64,000 bases of DNA from positions 37,403 through 101,402 of the forward strand of contig OENT01000538.1 of the NCBI GenBank assembly GCA_900239685.1, in the 5' to 3' direction. Positions within the stretch are counted from its first letter, which is position 1, and each line of letters starts with the position of its first letter. Positions 48,946 to 60,073 of this stretch are shown piece after piece. The DNA is from Rotaria macrura (Eukaryota > Rotifera > Eurotatoria > Philodinida > Philodinidae). The translations under genes were made by a program, and so were the position numbers. The notes under the pieces were generated by a model that saw only the letters and a list, made by a program, of their open reading frames with translations, was not told the origin of the DNA and did no database searches.

Positions 48946-51595
48946 AGAAAGTACACTATAGATCTTAGCTCTGTTGAATTTAAAATTCTATTGAATATAC
49001 AGACTAACACTAAAATTTACTAAAACAAAGATTTTCAACGTTGAACAATATTCTTTCGTAGAATTTTTCTTCAACTTACTTTTACCCGAGGGCGAAACAA
49101 AGTAACATAACATCAAAAGAGCATCCTGCCTAAGCTAAAAATGTTGGTTGTCTATCACGAACATTAATACTTATGAAAACTAGTGATATTATAAACATCT
49201 AAAACCCTTTCCATGTTAGCTCAGTACGAATATACTATTGAACTTCATATAATAAACAGAGCATATGAGATTCAATAGATGAGCGCGTTAGTTCTAAATC
49301 ATGACAAGAGTTATATAAATAGTGAATAGTAAATTCTATTAAAAAGCATGAATTACTCCTGTATCATGGTACATTTTTCTTTATACATACGATTATTTAA
49401 ATCTACGCATGAAATGCCAATAACTTCCAAAAGAAAGTTTTAATTTCATAATCGTTTACAGTCAGTAAACGAAAATCAATAAGAAATAAAACGTGGTGGT
49501 GTATACGAACCTTATGGCGCTCTATCAGCTTAAGCGTAATGAGTATAGCTTGACGTAGACGGATATGAGAATATTTCACTGAAAATAAAAATATCAAGGA
49601 AAAACGTCATGTTTTTCTCTCTTACAGTAATGACAGACTACTGAGTTTTTTACGGAAGAAGCTGCAGCAATAGTTTGATTAACAATATACGAAGCACAAC
49701 ATTGGTGCTGCCCGTTTTAGATATTAATTTTGCAATCGAAGCACAGTACACGTTCTAAAGCCAAATAGTGGCTTCTTTTCACAAAACTCTCATCGGTTAT
49801 TCGTTTGATGAAACGACACATTTTATAGAGTGCTGCACTGTTGTAAAATCATTGAAAATGAACTAGTATCATTGAGATAACTATAATGTACAAAGTATTC
49901 TTTGTTTCTGAAACGGTACTTGATACCAGTGTTTAATAGGGATAACTGAAAAGAATGGAAAAGGCTAGCGTCAAGCGTAAGGAATGAACCAGAGAGAGTA
50001 ATATAGAGTGAGAGGAATTGACTGACAATACGCAGAATATTCATTGTTAGGTAGACAGAATTCCGGCACTGTACGATACCAAGCGAGAGAATGTAACAAA
50101 AGACAACTGCGTCGTACGTGAGACAAAATAGATAATCGGAAAAAAGCGTCGCACAAGGCAAATTCCTCTTGAAATGGCAATAAAGATCACGAAATTAGAA
50201 CGAATTCAAATTAAATGCCTCTAAGTTCATTCAATTGTATGTATCTAGATAAATTGTTTTTCTTTATAAAGAAATCTTATGTATAGTTTTAATGAGTCTA
50301 GTGCGTAGTGTGACCCAAAAAATGTTTTGATATTGAATCGATGATTCATAATGGTAAGCTTTTAGATTATGTGTTCCCTTCTTTAACTCAAAACATGAAA
50401 ATAGTTATGAGCAAAAAAAACTCGATGAGGATTGATCATGTAATCATACGATAACGTATTGCATATAATAGAACTTCAGATTTTGTACTCATTTTGTCAA
50501 TGGAAACTAATTACCTCATGATTAAAGCGAAAACTAATGGATACTGAAGTAATAGTTGTACTAAAAAGATGAGAATACAGTAAGAGTATACAACTAAAGG
50601 TTTCATATGCATGGACTCGGAAACAGTGACACATGAGCACCTGCAAGTTTCTATAGATGCTGATGTCTAATACTATCTGAGAACGAATCCAGCTTGGAAA
50701 ACATGTGGTAACCAAGTACCATGAATAGTATTGAGTTTATCGCTGCTCTTTCAATCGATTGTCAGCTAAACCGGACTTTCGAAAAAAAACCTGTACTATT
50801 AAGATTTGGCAGAATGCAACGAAACAAGATGCAATTCCTGGGACTGAAATACATAGAAGATGTAGTATTTTCAGCTTCTACTATATATGTGCACTTAAGC
50901 TTGGCCTTAAGTCGTATTATAATTGACGGCAGGTAGAAAGTAAACGCTCAACAGGTCGACATCCTCTCAACTTGTTCAGTATGAAGTATATAGTCATTTA
51001 AAAAATACTATCGATTAATGGAAGACACATTAATAGCAGAGTTCAGTGAACAATCAAGAGAAATTGAAAAAAGAACTTTCATGAAATCAAATTTGACATG
51101 AACGTTTATTCAGTAAGCTGGTAACATAACCAACATGTGTAGTTTCTATTGTGAAAAAGTACAAGTTGTCAAAAAATTGCTTAGTACTCAACACGATGAA
51201 TTTTATATAAGTATATAAACTAGATAAGGAAACTAAGTTCATCGTGTAATAATTAATTCATTGTGACATGTGAGAGGAGTAGCAGCTTACTCATTGATAA
51301 TGAGCGTTGCTTAAGCAATTCAAAATGAGTGAAATATTATTTAGTATTAATGTTGGAAGCAGTCTGAAGTTAACATAGAAAATATAATCAAAACCGAACT
51401 CTTTGATAATAACACTACGAGGCCTACGGTATAGTAGGGCTGGGAGTATGCAATCTCTACTCATGAATGATAAAATTAGAAAGATCTTAACAAGTATAGT
51501 CATAATCTGTAGATTAGACCACTGTCATATTGGAATGAGATATGCAATGTGAAGAATATAGTTGACAACGCAGCTCAGAAACGATTTCGAGTCTT
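48946..51595. other. Non-coding stretch
   Basis: No recognisable gene. Minus-strand frames at 49823-50180 and 50497-50715 are hydrophobic but have no motif I can name. Confidence 0.4.
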
Positions 51596-51862
51596 CACTC
51601 AAAAAAAAATAGATTCTTTCCGGAACTTCAAAAAGTTCTTCCCATGGGCTCACCGGAAGAACTTTTTTGGGTTCCGTATAGAACTTCAAAAAGTTTGGCT
51701 TGTAGACTGCAAAACCTGAAAGGTTTTGTAAATCTTGAAAAGGTTTTGTAGCTTTGACACCGAACCTTTTAAAGTTCTATGCGGAACCCAAAAAAGTTCT
51801 TCCGGTGTGCCCATGGGAAGAACTTTTTTAAGTTCCGGAAAGAACCTATTTTTTTTAGAGTG
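51596..51862. mobile_element. Nearly fully palindromic MITE with CACTC ends (family C)
   Basis: Left half CACTCAAAAAAAAATAG, TTCTTTCCGGAACTTCAAAA, GTTCTTCCCATGGGCTCACC pairs over about 105 bp with the right half, which ends CTATTTTTTTTAGAGTG. Each arm also carries shorter inverted motifs (AAGTTCTTCC / GGAAGAACTT). A 2-bp TT flanks both sides (51594-51595 and 51863-51864), a possible TSD. Frames of 63-69 codons on both strands are by-products of the palindrome. Confidence 0.8.
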
Positions 51863-52870
51863 TTGTTCGTTACAAACAAAAGTTATTATCACCAAAATAC
51901 TGTCGCAACTTAAGGAAAGATTTTGAGAGAAGTTGCACTGATCAGCGATGGAGAATCACTCTACTTGAGGATTAAATAGCTGGTAACTGTCTATACCCTC
52001 GAAAAGCCGCATGGAATCATTTTTGAAGTTACGAGAACAAAAGATCATCTTTAAGAATTTGTTGGCAGTTTTCTAAGAGAATTTTGAACGAAACTAAGAG
52101 CGATGGATGGATCTCTCACAAATTTTGAACTAGATAGTTACTTGTTAAAGTGATGAAAATTTCTTTTTCGAATTCTGTAAATCTTTGTTCAGAGAACAAA
52201 GGCTGGATAATTATAAAGCAAATAGTCAGATGTTCATTGCGGTAAATTCAAAATCAAGCAAGCATTTGTCATAAAAATGTTTATGGAAAATATACGCAAA
52301 ATAATAGAAACATCGATTGTATGATGTTTTCGTGGAACTGGAAAACATGAATGTGCCGATTCCTCGTTAAACATTATGACGAATACATCGTGCATCACAA
52401 CTATCATTTGAAATTCCTTCCATCTTTCCAGTGTTACCCAAGAACAAAATTGTCCGCATGTGAGCCGGTTCATTGTTTTGCATCAGAAACCGAAAGAAAG
52501 CTGGCATCAAACATGGTTGGGTTCTCCATCGAATGTCGTGGAATATCTAATCTTGCCATGCTAATTATTCTAGCAGTTCTTGCCATCAAATAGTTTTCCT
52601 TTAAGTGCTACGCAATACGATTGCCGTTGTTTCTTCAAATATATAATATCGTTCTTGTATACCAACGAGCACAAACGCCGATGTGATTCATGAAAGGAAT
52701 CGAGTCAATTGCACACGTTTATTTTTTAACTAATTTAGAAATATGAGACATATATTCAATATGCTCTTCAAACATTGTGAAAGTACAGTAAGAAAAATGA
52801 AAGACACAGAATGAATAATGAATGATCTTTTCATTTTTATCATTTCCAATCGAAGAGTAGAACAAATAAA
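51863..52870. other. Non-coding stretch
   Basis: Overlapping frames of about 80 codons on both strands (52234-52473, 52351-52593) show no domain. Nothing else seen. Confidence 0.4.
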
Positions 52871-53417
52871 ACTAACCTCAAGGGGGAAACATCATGGTTT
52901 TTGGACTTTATAGTTTTCTAGATAAATGCAAGCTTGGAAAATCTAATGGAGAATATCAACAAATAGAAGGCCTGAAGGAGTCCCTAGGAGTACAAGAAAA
53001 ACGCAGAGAAACTCATTGGTTAGATATGAAATTTTATTAACTGAAATCCCAGCCAAAATGAGCTTTTGGAACTGAAAAAGCTTCGCAAAATTCCAAAGTG
53101 ACTGTGAGGATATTGAGTTGTTCTCGAATTCATGAAGAGCATCAAGGAGTAGCTAGGAGTACGAAAAAAATTTAGAAAACTCCATTGCAACCAAGCGAAA
53201 TTCTCAAAATTGTACAAAAAACAGTGAAAATGAGGCTCCCGGGAAATTATTCCACAAAGTTCAGTAACAGATGTGAAAATGTTTTATCTGCCACGAATCG
53301 ACGAACAACACATAGGAGTAGTTAGGAGTACAACAAAATTTGGACAAAATCAGAATCTACGCCAAAATTTCATTACTACAAAAACGACGAAAAAGATGTT
53401 TCCCCCTTGACTAACCT
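52871..53417. mobile_element. hAT-like non-autonomous element with exact 8-bp TSD (family E, copy 2)
   Basis: The element 52879-53409 (531 bp) has ends CAAGGGGGAAACATC and GATGTTTCCCCCTTG, perfect 15-bp inverted repeats, and is flanked by ACTAACCT on both sides (52871-52878, 53410-53417). The interior is about three diverged tandem units of roughly 150 bp, each with a (C)TAGGAGTAC motif (about 52983, 53153, 53325) followed by an A-rich run. It shares its terminal sequence with the element at 29500 but not its interior. No coding sequence. Confidence 0.9.
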
Positions 53418-53499
53418 CCAAAATAAATAGAATAAAAACCAATTCGTATGCTTAGTAATAATAATTAGCTTCGTCAGGCACCCCACGAATAGATCAGAA

Positions 53500-55050
53500 A
53501 AGACCGATCTCCCTTTTACCGACTCATTCAAAACTATTTGAAAAAGTAATTCTTGAGAGAGTGAGTAAATGGGCAGATGGGGAACAACTGATCCCCATAC
53601 AGCAATCAGGATTCAGGCCGGAGCGACTCTTGACTACTAGAAGTGCTGTCGATCTATCGAGAATTGAAAAACAATCTGGCAGCAAATATACCCACCCTTG
53701 CTTTATATGTGGATTACCGTAAAGCGTACGGTATGATAAGGCATGCAGGGATGTTAGTAAAATTTCATGCATTGGGAATGCCGATCACGATATTGAAATT
53801 GATACCTTCCTGGCTACAGAATCGAGAAGCGTACATCGCCTTCGGACAAACGAGATCAGATTGTTACCATATCCGAATTGGACTGCCGCAAGGCAGTAGT
53901 CTAAGTTTATTGTATATCATTGTGATTTAATTAGGGTTTTGGGAGCTCACTCAGGACATTTGTTTGCGGATGACTTGTGGTGTGTACTTATACGAGCACC
54001 TATTACCAAAGCTTTGTCTCCAGCAATTAGATTTCTTGAAGAAGAAGGTACTACAATATGTAACGCAATAGCGCAATATGCGAGGAAAAGGAAACAACCC
54101 ATTAACATTCAGAAGACATTGGGTCAAATATTTTATACCCAACTAGAACGACCGACCTGCAATGTTTATATGGAGGGGGTAAAGTTGGATATAGTGAATT
54201 CATTTAAATACCTACGATTTACATGAACAAATAAAATGTCGCTGAAGCCTACTGTGAATGAATGCCTAAGAAAAGTTGAGAATGCATTAGCGAAACTGAA
54301 ATGAATGAAAAAGGGTCAAAAATCACGATCCAAGTTTTGCGACAATGCTTTTTTGCATATGTCTTCCCGCATTTTGCGTGAGTTTTTCCCTTGTATCCGT
54401 TCCTACCAAAAACGGGACAAGAAGCATTAAACAGGACATCGCAAGTCACTCTCAGAATAGTCCACAGATGTCCATACGCGTATCGGCTCGGGATTTATAT
54501 ACAATCACACAGGAGAACCCATTGGAAGGTTACGTTTAACGGTACAAAAAGAAAAGATTAAGAACAATGTACAGATCAGATTTAGGACGTTCACTTTTTA
54601 TAAATGACATCCCAGGTCGAGCAGAACGATCCGTAAACGGTCGTATACGATGAAAATACGGCCCGTTACGGCGTCGTATTATCCCGCTTTAACATGGTCA
54701 GAAATACGGCCGTATGTTCTATAGAATACGATAGTATTACGCTGTCTTTACGAGGGTTTTACGGCGTATATAGGATGCCCGTGCGTAAGTTCGTAATACG
54801 GGCCATGTTAAAACGCCATAATACGGCTTAAAACGGTCGTTTAACCCTGGAAAACGATGAAAAAACGACCGTTTACGATAATGTTACGGCTGTTTACGGT
54901 GGTCCATTTTGATCGAACTGGGATATTCTTTTGGATTGACTTAAAAAAGACAACGATGATTCACTAGGACCTTTCTTCAGACATAACAGAGTGAAAAAGT
55001 TAATAAAAAGACATGAAATACTTCTCATTAAATGGATAAATTTCATACAG
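53500..55050 (+). pseudogene. Broken LINE reverse transcriptase (ORF2) remnant
   Basis: Recognisable RT blocks occur in order but in different frames: RPISLLPTHSKLFEKVI and QQSGFRP (about 53500-53630), LALYVDYRKAYG and IRIGLPQGSSLS (about 53700-53900), and LFADDL (about 53960), which carries the catalytic Asp pair. Later C-terminal text continues to about 54580 and resumes after the MITE to a stop near 55050. Frameshifts lie near 53650 and 53930, and internal stops near 54226 and 54300. The N-terminal part of ORF2, including any endonuclease, and ORF1 are missing. The motifs suggest a Jockey/CR1-type element. Not functional. Confidence 0.85.
54611..54922. mobile_element. CpG-rich palindromic MITE, family A (complete copy A2)
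   Basis: 312 bp from CCCAGGTCGAGCAGAACG to GATCGAACTGGG. The ends pair as CCCAG-T-CGA inverted repeats, and a 2-bp AT flanks both sides. The interior is saturated with TACGGCCGTA, ACGGCGTA, AAACGGTCGT and AACGACCGTTT motifs, so most of it can self-pair. It lies inside the LINE, so it is younger than that insertion. No coding capacity. Confidence 0.85.
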
Positions 55051-55259
55051 GACTAATCGTCCAGTAACTCATATCTCGCCCCCCCCACAACCTCTCACTT
55101 TATATTAATTCTTAAACCGACACCAATATTGATAAGGATCTCACTGGAAGAACCTCAGCTGCATCTTCCATATATCATATTTAGGTGTTCGTGTAAGCAC
55201 TTCAGAATGTTACATAATAATAAACAAGGATAAACCAAAAAAAATAATTAGCTTCGTCA

Positions 55260-55791
55260 TATTTCACAATTTCATCCGATAGAAATCGATCTAGTGATTT
55301 TATCTTTTCAAGGAATTATTTCTTAATTTTAGTATTGATTTAGTCCAACTCTTCTCTTATATGTTTCAGATTTAGATGAGTAAGAATTTGAGTTTTTTCT
55401 GTAATTTACTTTGAATACATTCATAATTACATCTTGAGAGTAGATTTCATGCTGATGAACATCGATTCATGTTGTCTGAAATTTCAACCATAAATTATCA
55501 CAGTTCATTGGACAACAAATAAATATTGAGTATAATTTAAATCATACTCCAGAGTAATATATGTTTTACGTCTATTTCAATTGATGTTTAACTGTTAATT
55601 AGAAACTTAGAGTACTTAGCAACCGATAGACATATCATATATGATGTGAATAGTCAGTTAATATATAGAAGATGCATTGACAGAAAGAGGTATAACTATT
55701 TAGCACCAACAGTTGATCTTTGTATTTCGAATACTTGATGTGTAGTTTTAGCAACTATGTTCCCTCATGATATATTTGCTGAGAGATCCTT
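55260..55791. other. Non-coding spacer
   Basis: AT-rich; nothing seen between the LINE target duplication and the next MITE. Confidence 0.45.
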
Positions 55792-56063
55792 CCCATGGCA
55801 AAAAAACCGTTACTTTTAAATGCTGCAAAACGCGTTAATGCTGGCCGGTTTAACGCGTTTCGCAGCTTCTAAACCTGTTAAAAACGCCGCGAGACGATAC
55901 ATTTTTCGTTTTTCTTCTGGAATTCTGGTTCCGAAACGCGTTTTGAGTAAGTGGAAAAAGGATTTTATACGCTTCTCGTCATGGGAAACACTGCGAAACG
56001 CGTTAGATCGGCCAGCATTAACGCGTTTCGCAGTGAATATATCCTTGTTTTTTTTGCCATGGG
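55792..56063. mobile_element. MITE with CCCATGGC ends and AACGCGTT hairpins (family D)
   Basis: 272 bp, ends CCCATGGCAAAAAAA and TTTTTTTTGCCATGGG, with TT on both flanks (55790-55791, 56064-56065). Two internal hairpins, near 55822-55866 and 55993-56036, each have stems of CTGC-A/G-AAACGCGTT and AACGCGTTTCGCAG around GGCC-containing loops; a fifth AAACGCGTTTT lies at about 55936. The 82-codon frame inside (55820-56068) is not a gene. Confidence 0.8.
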
Positions 56064-56775
56064 TTTAGTTTTTTTGTTAGGAGAACAAATGTAGTCCATA
56101 GGTGAAACTTTGATACTCGTGAGTATCTTGACTCTCGACGTTGAATATTCAGAGAAGAGTTTATTGAAACTTTCTACAATTTAATTTAGAAAAACCTGCG
56201 CTCATTTTTCACTTAGATCAGTATATATTGTTCCTCTTGACTGAAGATATTTCTCAAGAACTAATACGTAATAGATTTTCTCATAGTCTGCTTTAGCAAT
56301 TCAGGATTAGACTGTAAATCAAACAAGACCTTACTATTTTTCATTTCTATAGGAATATTTGAAAAGCTCATTTCTTAGCTGGTGACGCACGAATAATATC
56401 TCTTTTCAACAATTCTTTAGTTTTAAATGAATATTACATTCTTTTTTTTATTTCCATTCGAAGATTCTTAATGAGAATCCATAGAAAAGTTTATTTCATT
56501 CAAGCATTACAATCGTTTGAGATATTCTATGGAATTAAAAATTTGCAGAAGTTGAAAGTGAAGTATAAACGCTTCATGAACTGAGTTTATTAAAGTGTCT
56601 GACTGCTTCATTGTATTATTCTCTGCTTAATAAATACTATAGAGGTTCGGTAATTAAGAAATTATAATTTAAATCTACACGGATAAAAAGTTGGTTCAAA
56701 CCTTCTGTTATAATACTCTTCTTCAAATTAGAAAATTTAAGTATGCTATTGAAATTCCTCACAAAATTTCTATTG
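56064..56775. other. Non-coding spacer
   Basis: AT-rich; no gene seen. Confidence 0.45.
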
Positions 56776-57876
56776 AATTCATCTAGAAGTGTAAGCCAAA
56801 GGGTTGAATAGCGGCGGCTTCTATAAATTTTCAATTTTTTAAAGTTTTCGGAGACTGGCAATTTAAATTAGTAAGCGATTCCTATGCGACTGTGTAAACT
56901 AATATTTATAAATCTTTGCGTGGTGGTGGCCGCTGAGTTTCATATTCATGAATATTTTTAACTAAGATGTTTCTATTTATTTCAGTACCTGTTTATTACC
57001 ATTTTAAAATAGCCAATACGAAAAAAAACATATAATGAATTGCGAGACAAACAACTATCACAAAATATACACATATCAAAACATAAGACTAAAATAAGTA
57101 CAAAAACAAAAAGTAATAAAATAGTCTGAGAATAATACGAATATTGTATTAATAATCAATAAGTACATTTATTAGTAGATCGCGATAAAAATAACAATAT
57201 AATCCATGAGTAGTAATCAACTTTGAAAGGAAAAGTCTGACTATAATAAGATTACTTTTAATAAGTAATACCCATGTATATAATTTAAATGAGCAGGCTA
57301 ACCTAGGACATTGCAGATCAGTAATGAACATCACCAACAATAAAATAGTCAGGAACAAATACAAATATTATTAATAAACGATACCTAAGTGTACAAGTAA
57401 ATAGATAACAAAACGAGTATACTGAATAAGCAATCAACACCACTAAGAATTAGCCTGAGACTAAAATGAATCTTATCGATACACAATACTAACCATATAA
57501 TTTGAACGTATAAGTGAAAACACGATACTATGTTGATCAGAACTATACGAATTTCGATGACTAAAATAGCGTTAGGTTCGCGAAAACATGTTTCTTTTAT
57601 ACTGAAAACAGAACATTCTCTGATTTTCGTCTCTTTGGTGACTAAAATGCATGATTGGTGCAAATCTTGAACGACGAGAGACAAGGAAAAATTTTCGATC
57701 ATATATGAATGCATCTGAGCGGCGGCGGGATTGGCTGAAATTGTTTTTTCAACCCAGCGGCTGCTAAACGGTATTTTTAATTATCTGCCATTTCAAGACG
57801 ACAGCAGCGGGTGACTTTTAAAAAAATTTAGCGACGGGGAAGGCCGAGCCGTACGGCAAACACCTCTAAGTTCATC
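56776..57876. mobile_element. hAT-like non-autonomous element with internal tandem repeats (family G)
   Basis: The element 56784-57868 (1085 bp) begins TAGAAGTGTAAGCC and ends GGCAAACACCTCTA, imperfect inverted repeats of each other. Flanks AATTCATC (56776-56783) and AGTTCATC (57869-57876) match at 7 of 8 bases. GC-rich subterminal blocks (GCGGCGGC near 56810 and 57719) contrast with an AT-rich core of roughly 217-224-bp diverged tandem units (AAAATAGTCTGAG near 57118 against AAAATAGTCAGG near 57342). No transposase; the 109-codon minus frame (57385-57714) lies in the tandem core. Confidence 0.7.
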
Positions 57877-58988
57877 TACTGTTTACTAGGCATACGAAAA
57901 AGAATACGAATGATACTGATAGATGAGTAATTTAGATGAGTCGCATGGTACTTGAACATGATTCTCATCTATTCAACTATAATCGATAGTTAGGAATAAA
58001 CATATGTTGAAAATTGTAAATGTTATGTTACATAAGAATTAATATATTCTAGATCAAAGAAAAATCGAAATGGTGCTGTGTGAATTTTGGAAGCAGTCGA
58101 CAAAGTATTTATGTATATGTTCTTATTCAGTTAACCGACATAATTTCCTCGATTGGCGTATATAAATTTCCGTGATTCTATGTTTTTGTATTATTTGAAT
58201 TTTTTCATCGAAAACTGTTTCGTTTTTTTAAGTAATTAAATAACGAACTTCAATCAACCTGTGTTTGTCAACGGTCGAGTTCGAGCTATTTTTGTATTGC
58301 ATTGCGTATGAAAATAGATATTATTTCGAATTATGTACGCTCCTCAACTTAAGTTTTGAATAAAAGCAGTTAAGCATACCATGCTCTTCGGTTATGTATG
58401 ATAGTGCTTGAAATGATAAAAATAAAAATAAAATGACAAATACCAAATATCTGAAAGCATTGTCAAAAAAGGACTGAGCAAGTATCTATCCACTTTAAAA
58501 AATAAAGATATAATACAGGATCACTAAACAAGGTTCATCTTGATTTTCTGACTATTTATCAGTTTCTGAATCATCGTAAAACAAAATCTCAATATTCAAT
58601 AGTGTAGTATATTTTCAATCACAATTTTTTACTGATAAAAGATTTCACTACAGCTACTGCATGCACAATAAATATAAGCCGGTGTAGTTAATTGAAAACA
58701 GTTTCATAGATGAGGTACCAAATATTCAATAAAGCTTTACAAATAAATGTCATAAATATTTGAATAGTTATTTTTCATTGTTTTTTTGTAAAATCTTCAA
58801 ACACATATGAGCTAGTTGGCTGATTATGAATCTGAAGCACTTTTATGTAACTTCATTGCGTTCTTCAATTTTATGTAATCGATGAAGAATGATTTACTTC
58901 ATTGAGGCGATAATGAAAAAGCAGTTTACAAGATTAGGACAAACGAAAATTTGTTATTGTTTCAGTTTTTCTCTCGTTAGTAGTTCTT
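57877..58988. other. Non-coding stretch downstream of GPCR B
   Basis: No gene seen. Confidence 0.45.
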
Positions 58989-60073
58989 TTAACTACTAAA
59001 AATTGTAAGAACAAAACTTCCTTCAGCAGGTTGAACACGATTGACTGTTCTTTTTATATGCCACCGCTTGAAATAGACATCGAATAAAACGTATTTTAAC
59101 TGCCGGCGAAACCGTGCGGAAGATGAAATATAAATGTAGCAACTATTCTAAAGAAGAAACAACGTTTATAGAATGAACCGTTAAAGAATGATAAAATAAT
59201 TGTTGTACTCACAGCATAGTTTACAAAAAACCACATGGTAAAAACACGGTTTACCAACTGATATTCTGCTTGAATGATAATGTTTTTGGTATGCAACGAT
59301 ACTACGTATCGAACGATGTAAACAATAAGAAATGGAATTACAGTCACACAAACACCAAAAATCTTCATTAATACCATTGCTGTTAACTGTTGTTCTAATC
59401 GTAATCGTATGATTTGTACTCTTCTCTTGCTCATTTCGCGAACATTGTGAAAAGCCATCAAGCCGAACACACTCATGATCAATACCGGTAGAAAACCGTC
59501 AATGACGGGAAAACCCACATAAATGGCATATTTAGAGAATGCTCCATTGTTTTCATTCGGAAGACAAATCGTATCATTTGTTCCAGCTAACGGTTCTGCA
59601 TCAAAAAATATAAGAAATGGAATGCCGTGTAAGGTAGACATGAATACAGAACTGATAATTAAGTATTGCATACACTTGAAACTAATATGTTTGCGAAGTT
59701 CATTCATCGATGTCGATATGTATTGATCGAGAGCAGCAAAACACATGATCATGTGTGAAATGAGACCGAAAATCTGTCCAAAACCAATTGGTATTCTGCA
59801 CGGAAACATCGTGTTGGCATCGCCTTTATCTCGAAAAATATTCACAAAGATACTAGGCATTGTATTAAAAACTAGAATACCACAATCGGATAATGATAAT
59901 ATGAGCAAACAGAATGCACATCTGTTTTGACGAAACGTTTTCAAACTTAGAAAAACAGTAATATTAAGAATATTTCCAATCATACCACTCGTAAATACAA
60001 ATATTCCTGCATAAATATTAAAGTAACGAATAATTGAATTCAATAGATTAACGAAGTTTACTGTGATGAACAT
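58989..60073 (-). CDS. Rhodopsin-type (class A) GPCR, paralogue B
   Basis: Two exons, complement(58989-59147, 59213-60073), 339 aa, with a 65-bp phase-0 intron at exactly the same place as in paralogue A; exon lengths (861 and 159 bp) are also equal. TM1 GNILN; TM2 LILSLSD with the usual Asp (D63); TM3 ends in the DQY variant of DRY (116-118); TM7 reads VNYA-NSCYIYI, with no canonical NPxxY, followed by SSSARFRRQLK. Identity with A is very high over TM4-TM6 and lower in the N terminus, first extracellular loop and C-terminal tail. Ligand unknown; signalling through G proteins at the plasma membrane is expected from the family. TTAATTTTAG ends 4 bp before the ATG. Confidence 0.88.

Larger units (their letters stand above)
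53460..55259 (+). mobile_element. 5'-truncated LINE (non-LTR retrotransposon) with 17-bp TSD
   Basis: AATAATTAGCTTCGTCA occurs at 53460-53476 and again at 55243-55259. Between them, 53477-55242 is a plus-strand LINE insertion. Its 5' end is cut off inside the reverse transcriptase domain and its 3' end runs through non-coding sequence into a short A-rich tail (CCAAAAAA). This is the classic product of target-primed reverse transcription. A family A MITE interrupts it at 54611-54922, and the reading sense of the LINE frame resumes after that insertion (about 54923-55050). Confidence 0.88.

Noticed and set aside
49823-50715. Hydrophobic minus-strand frames that might be a decayed GPCR
   Set aside because: No class A motif could be placed in order, and the frames overlap one another; a profile search would be needed to support it.
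52234-52593. Overlapping frames of about 80 codons on both strands
   Set aside because: No recognised domain, no splice partners.
55820-56068. 82-codon plus-strand open frame
   Set aside because: Entirely within the palindromic family D MITE; repeated residues reflect the AACGCGTT hairpins.
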